From: Leptolyngbya iicbica LK
Lineage (GTDB): Bacteria; Cyanobacteriota; Cyanobacteriia; Phormidesmidales; Phormidesmidaceae
NCBI RefSeq assembly: GCF_004212215.1
Contig: NZ_QVFV01000001.1
Location: forward strand, 1,064,814-1,128,813
DNA length: 64,000 bases
Direction: 5' to 3'
How positions within the stretch are numbered: position 1 is the first letter of the stretch; each line of letters opens with the position of its first letter. Shown one piece after another: positions 62,257 through 64,000 of this stretch. A program made the translations under genes and the position numbers. Under the pieces are notes generated by a model. It saw only the letters and a list, made by a program, of their open reading frames with translations, did no database searches and was not told the DNA's origin.

Positions 62257-64000
62257 ATGACGAAGTTTCCCATTGACCTCAGCGCTTATAAACGCATTAC
62301 CCTTGATCCCTCAGTCCCCACCCTAACGGATGAACAGCGCGCCGCGCTCAAGTTCAATATCGAACTATGCCGCGATGCGATCGTCTTTTTCACCGCTACG
62401 GGTGCTGCTCGCGGCGTGGGTGGCCACACTGGCGGGCCCTACGACACCGTCCCCGAGGTGATGATCTTGGATGCGATTTTCCGAGGCAATGAGGACAAGT
62501 ACGTCCCCACCTTTTTTGACGAAGCAGGCCACCGCGTCGCCACCCAATATTTGATGGCCACCCTGAACGGCGACTTGCCAGCCGAACAACTGATGCAGTA
62601 TCGCGCCGCCGGCTCCACCCTACCCGGTCACCCGGAGTTGGGCCTAACCCCCGGCGTCAAATTTAGTTCCGGTCGTCTCGGTCACATGTGGCCTTATGTC
62701 AACGGCGTGGCCCTGGCGAATCCTGGCAAAGCGGTTTTCTGCCTCGGTTCTGACGGTTCTCAACAAGAGGGCAACGACGCTGAAGCCGCGCGTCTCGCCG
62801 TAGCGAACCACATCAATGTGAAACTGCTGATTGACGACAACGATGTCACGATCGCGGGGCATCCCTCCAGTTACATGGGTGGGTACAGCGTCAAGCAAAC
62901 CCTGGCAGGTCATGGCCTCACGGTGCTAGAAGGTGATGGCGAAGACCTCGACACACTTTACGCCAATATCTGCAAAGCGATCGCCACCCCCGGCCCCGTC
63001 GCGATCATCAACAAGCGGCCCATGTCCGTCGGCATTGAGGGCATCGAAGGCAGCACCCACGGTCACGATGTGATTCCGGTGGACGCCGCCATCAAGTATT
63101 TGGAAGCGAAAGGCCATGCAGAAGCCGCCACCATTCTAAAAACCACTGAGAAACCCAAGAACACCTACGAATTTCTCGGTTCCTCCGACAAGGTCGGCGC
63201 TAACCGCAACGTCTTTGGCGATGCCGTGGTCGAAATTCTGGGCAGCATGGACGAAACCACCCGCAAAGACAGCGTCCTGGTGGTGGATAGCGATCTGGAA
63301 GGTTCCTGCGGTCTCGCCCAAATTCGCAAGGCGCATCCCGAAGTCTTTATCAGCGGCGGCATCCAAGAGCGGGGCAACCTGTCCGCTGCCGCCGGTTTTG
63401 GCATGGAGAAGGGCAAACAGGGCATTTTTGCGACCTTCGCCGCTTTCTTAGAAATGTGTATTTCTGAGATCACCATGGCGCGGTTGAATTACTCCAACCT
63501 GCTGTGTCACTTCTCCCACTCCGGCATTGACGACATGGCCGACAACACCTGCCACTTCGGTCTCAACAACATGTTTGCCGACAACGGGTTAGATGACGGC
63601 TACGACACCAAGCTCTACTTCCCCGCCGATGCGAACCAGATGAAAGCAGTGGTGAAGGCGGTCTTTAACGATCCCGGTTTACGCTTCATCTTCTCCACCC
63701 GCTCTAAAGTCCCTTATCTATTGGATAGCAGTGGTAATGAGATTTATGGCGGTGACTACACCTTTACCCCTGGTAAAGATGAAGTGATTCGCGAGGGCAC
63801 GGCAGGCTACATTGTCACCTTTGGGGACTCCGTCTACCGCGCGCTCGATGCGGTGGAGCGACTGAAGCAAGACGGCATCGACGTGGGTCTGATCAACAAA
63901 ACGACGCTGAACGTCGTTGATGAAGACATGATGGCGAAACTCGGCAAAGCGCCGTTTGTGCTGGTAACGGAAGCCTTTAACCGTCGCACAGGCTTGGGCA
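62257..64000 (+). CDS. Transketolase-like thiamine diphosphate enzyme (5' part)
   Basis: The visible 581 codons belong to a transketolase-type protein that runs off the right edge. FTATGAARGVGGHTGGPYDT, SSGRLGHMWPYVNGVALA and the thiamine-diphosphate motif CLGSDGSQQEGNDAEAARLA with LLIDDNDVTIAGH are present, then the pyrimidine-binding domain with GIQERGNLSAAAGFGMEKG. The start MTKFPIDLSAYKRITLDPS differs from the main Calvin-cycle TktA, so this is the second, cyanobacterial transketolase-like family; its reaction is less certain. ATG 62257 is the first sensible start. The 178-base gap before it should hold its promoter. Confidence 0.9.
   Translation, partial: MTKFPIDLSAYKRITLDPSVPTLTDEQRAALKFNIELCRDAIVFFTATGAARGVGGHTGGPYDTVPEVMILDAIFRGNEDKYVPTFFDEAGHRVATQYLMATLNGDLPAEQLMQYRAAGSTLPGHPELGLTPGVKFSSGRLGHMWPYVNGVALANPGKAVFCLGSDGSQQEGNDAEAARLAVANHINVKLLIDDNDVTIAGHPSSYMGGYSVKQTLAGHGLTVLEGDGEDLDTLYANICKAIATPGPVAIINKRPMSVGIEGIEGSTHGHDVIPVDAAIKYLEAKGHAEAATILKTTEKPKNTYEFLGSSDKVGANRNVFGDAVVEILGSMDETTRKDSVLVVDSDLEGSCGLAQIRKAHPEVFISGGIQERGNLSAAAGFGMEKGKQGIFATFAAFLEMCISEITMARLNYSNLLCHFSHSGIDDMADNTCHFGLNNMFADNGLDDGYDTKLYFPADANQMKAVVKAVFNDPGLRFIFSTRSKVPYLLDSSGNEIYGGDYTFTPGKDEVIREGTAGYIVTFGDSVYRALDAVERLKQDGIDVGLINKTTLNVVDEDMMAKLGKAPFVLVTEAFNRRTGLG

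Overview
The window comes from a cyanobacterium, most likely a filamentous Leptolyngbya/Nodosilinea-like form. The evidence is the very dense GCGATCGC (HIP1) octamer in genes and gaps alike, the cyanobacterial order rpsT-tatD-rpoB, the phylloquinone genes menA-menC-menE plus menI, the folD-crtE-DUF212 and bioY-lspA neighbourhoods, and Uma2, pentapeptide-repeat and CHASE2 proteins. The genus is inference. No rRNA, tRNA, CRISPR array or transposase gene was found.

Layout. 1-3.0 kb (minus): 5' part of rpoB, tatD, rpsT. 3.2-5.3 kb: hisD and deoC, convergent. 5.4-9.0 kb (plus): two family-2 glycosyltransferases, a WcaF/HpsU-like acetyltransferase and an orphan DppC-type ABC permease; the first three look like a surface-polysaccharide group. 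9.1-12.6 kb: small K+ channel, secreted LURP-one-like protein, unknown membrane protein. 12.9-16.2 kb: a PrxII-type peroxiredoxin lacking its peroxidatic cysteine, then katG. 16.4-19.0 kb: recR (probable ATT start), a LapA-like/degenerate-GGDEF protein and two small unknown genes. 19.2-25.4 kb: gltB-gltD (NAD(P)H-type glutamate synthase), separated and internally interrupted by palindromic repeats. 25.5-32.5 kb: Uma2 protein, membrane pentapeptide protein, a 5-oxoprolinase carrying three in-frame repeat insertions, a two-repeat lipoprotein. 32.8-36.6 kb: menI facing menA-menC-menE. 36.9-44.1 kb: SulP transporter with STAS and cyclic-nucleotide domains, glucokinase, a DevC/DevA-like ABC pair, and a solute-binding/OmpA fusion. 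44.2-48.6 kb: NfeD-like protein, a DUF928-like short ORF, CHASE2 sensor kinase, response regulator, OB-fold lipoprotein. 48.8-56.8 kb: folD-crtE-DUF212, betaine-type ABC permease, K+ channel with zinc ribbon, bioY-lspA, FHA-PBP1. 57.0-62.1 kb is the accessory part: a nuclease-like/PIN gene pair in AT-richer DNA, then a TPR/ATP-grasp gene and a TauD-like dioxygenase gene lying between two copies of a ~220-bp duplication of the start of a polysaccharide deacetylase gene. 62.3 kb to the end: 5' part of a transketolase-like gene.

How the genes work together. GltB and GltD form one enzyme for glutamate from 2-oxoglutarate and glutamine. MenC, MenE, MenI and MenA are four steps of phylloquinone synthesis. 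FolD feeds one-carbon metabolism, CrtE supplies geranylgeranyl diphosphate, and the CHASE2 kinase with the adjacent response regulator should be a signalling pair.

The most unusual points are the repeat elements carried in frame inside housekeeping genes (gltB, oplA, menE), the HIP1-bounded duplication around the ATP-grasp/dioxygenase pair, the EIK-nuclease-like/PIN pair, the cysteine-less peroxiredoxin and the recR start codon. All functional assignments rest on reading the sequence and remembered family motifs; no database search was run.
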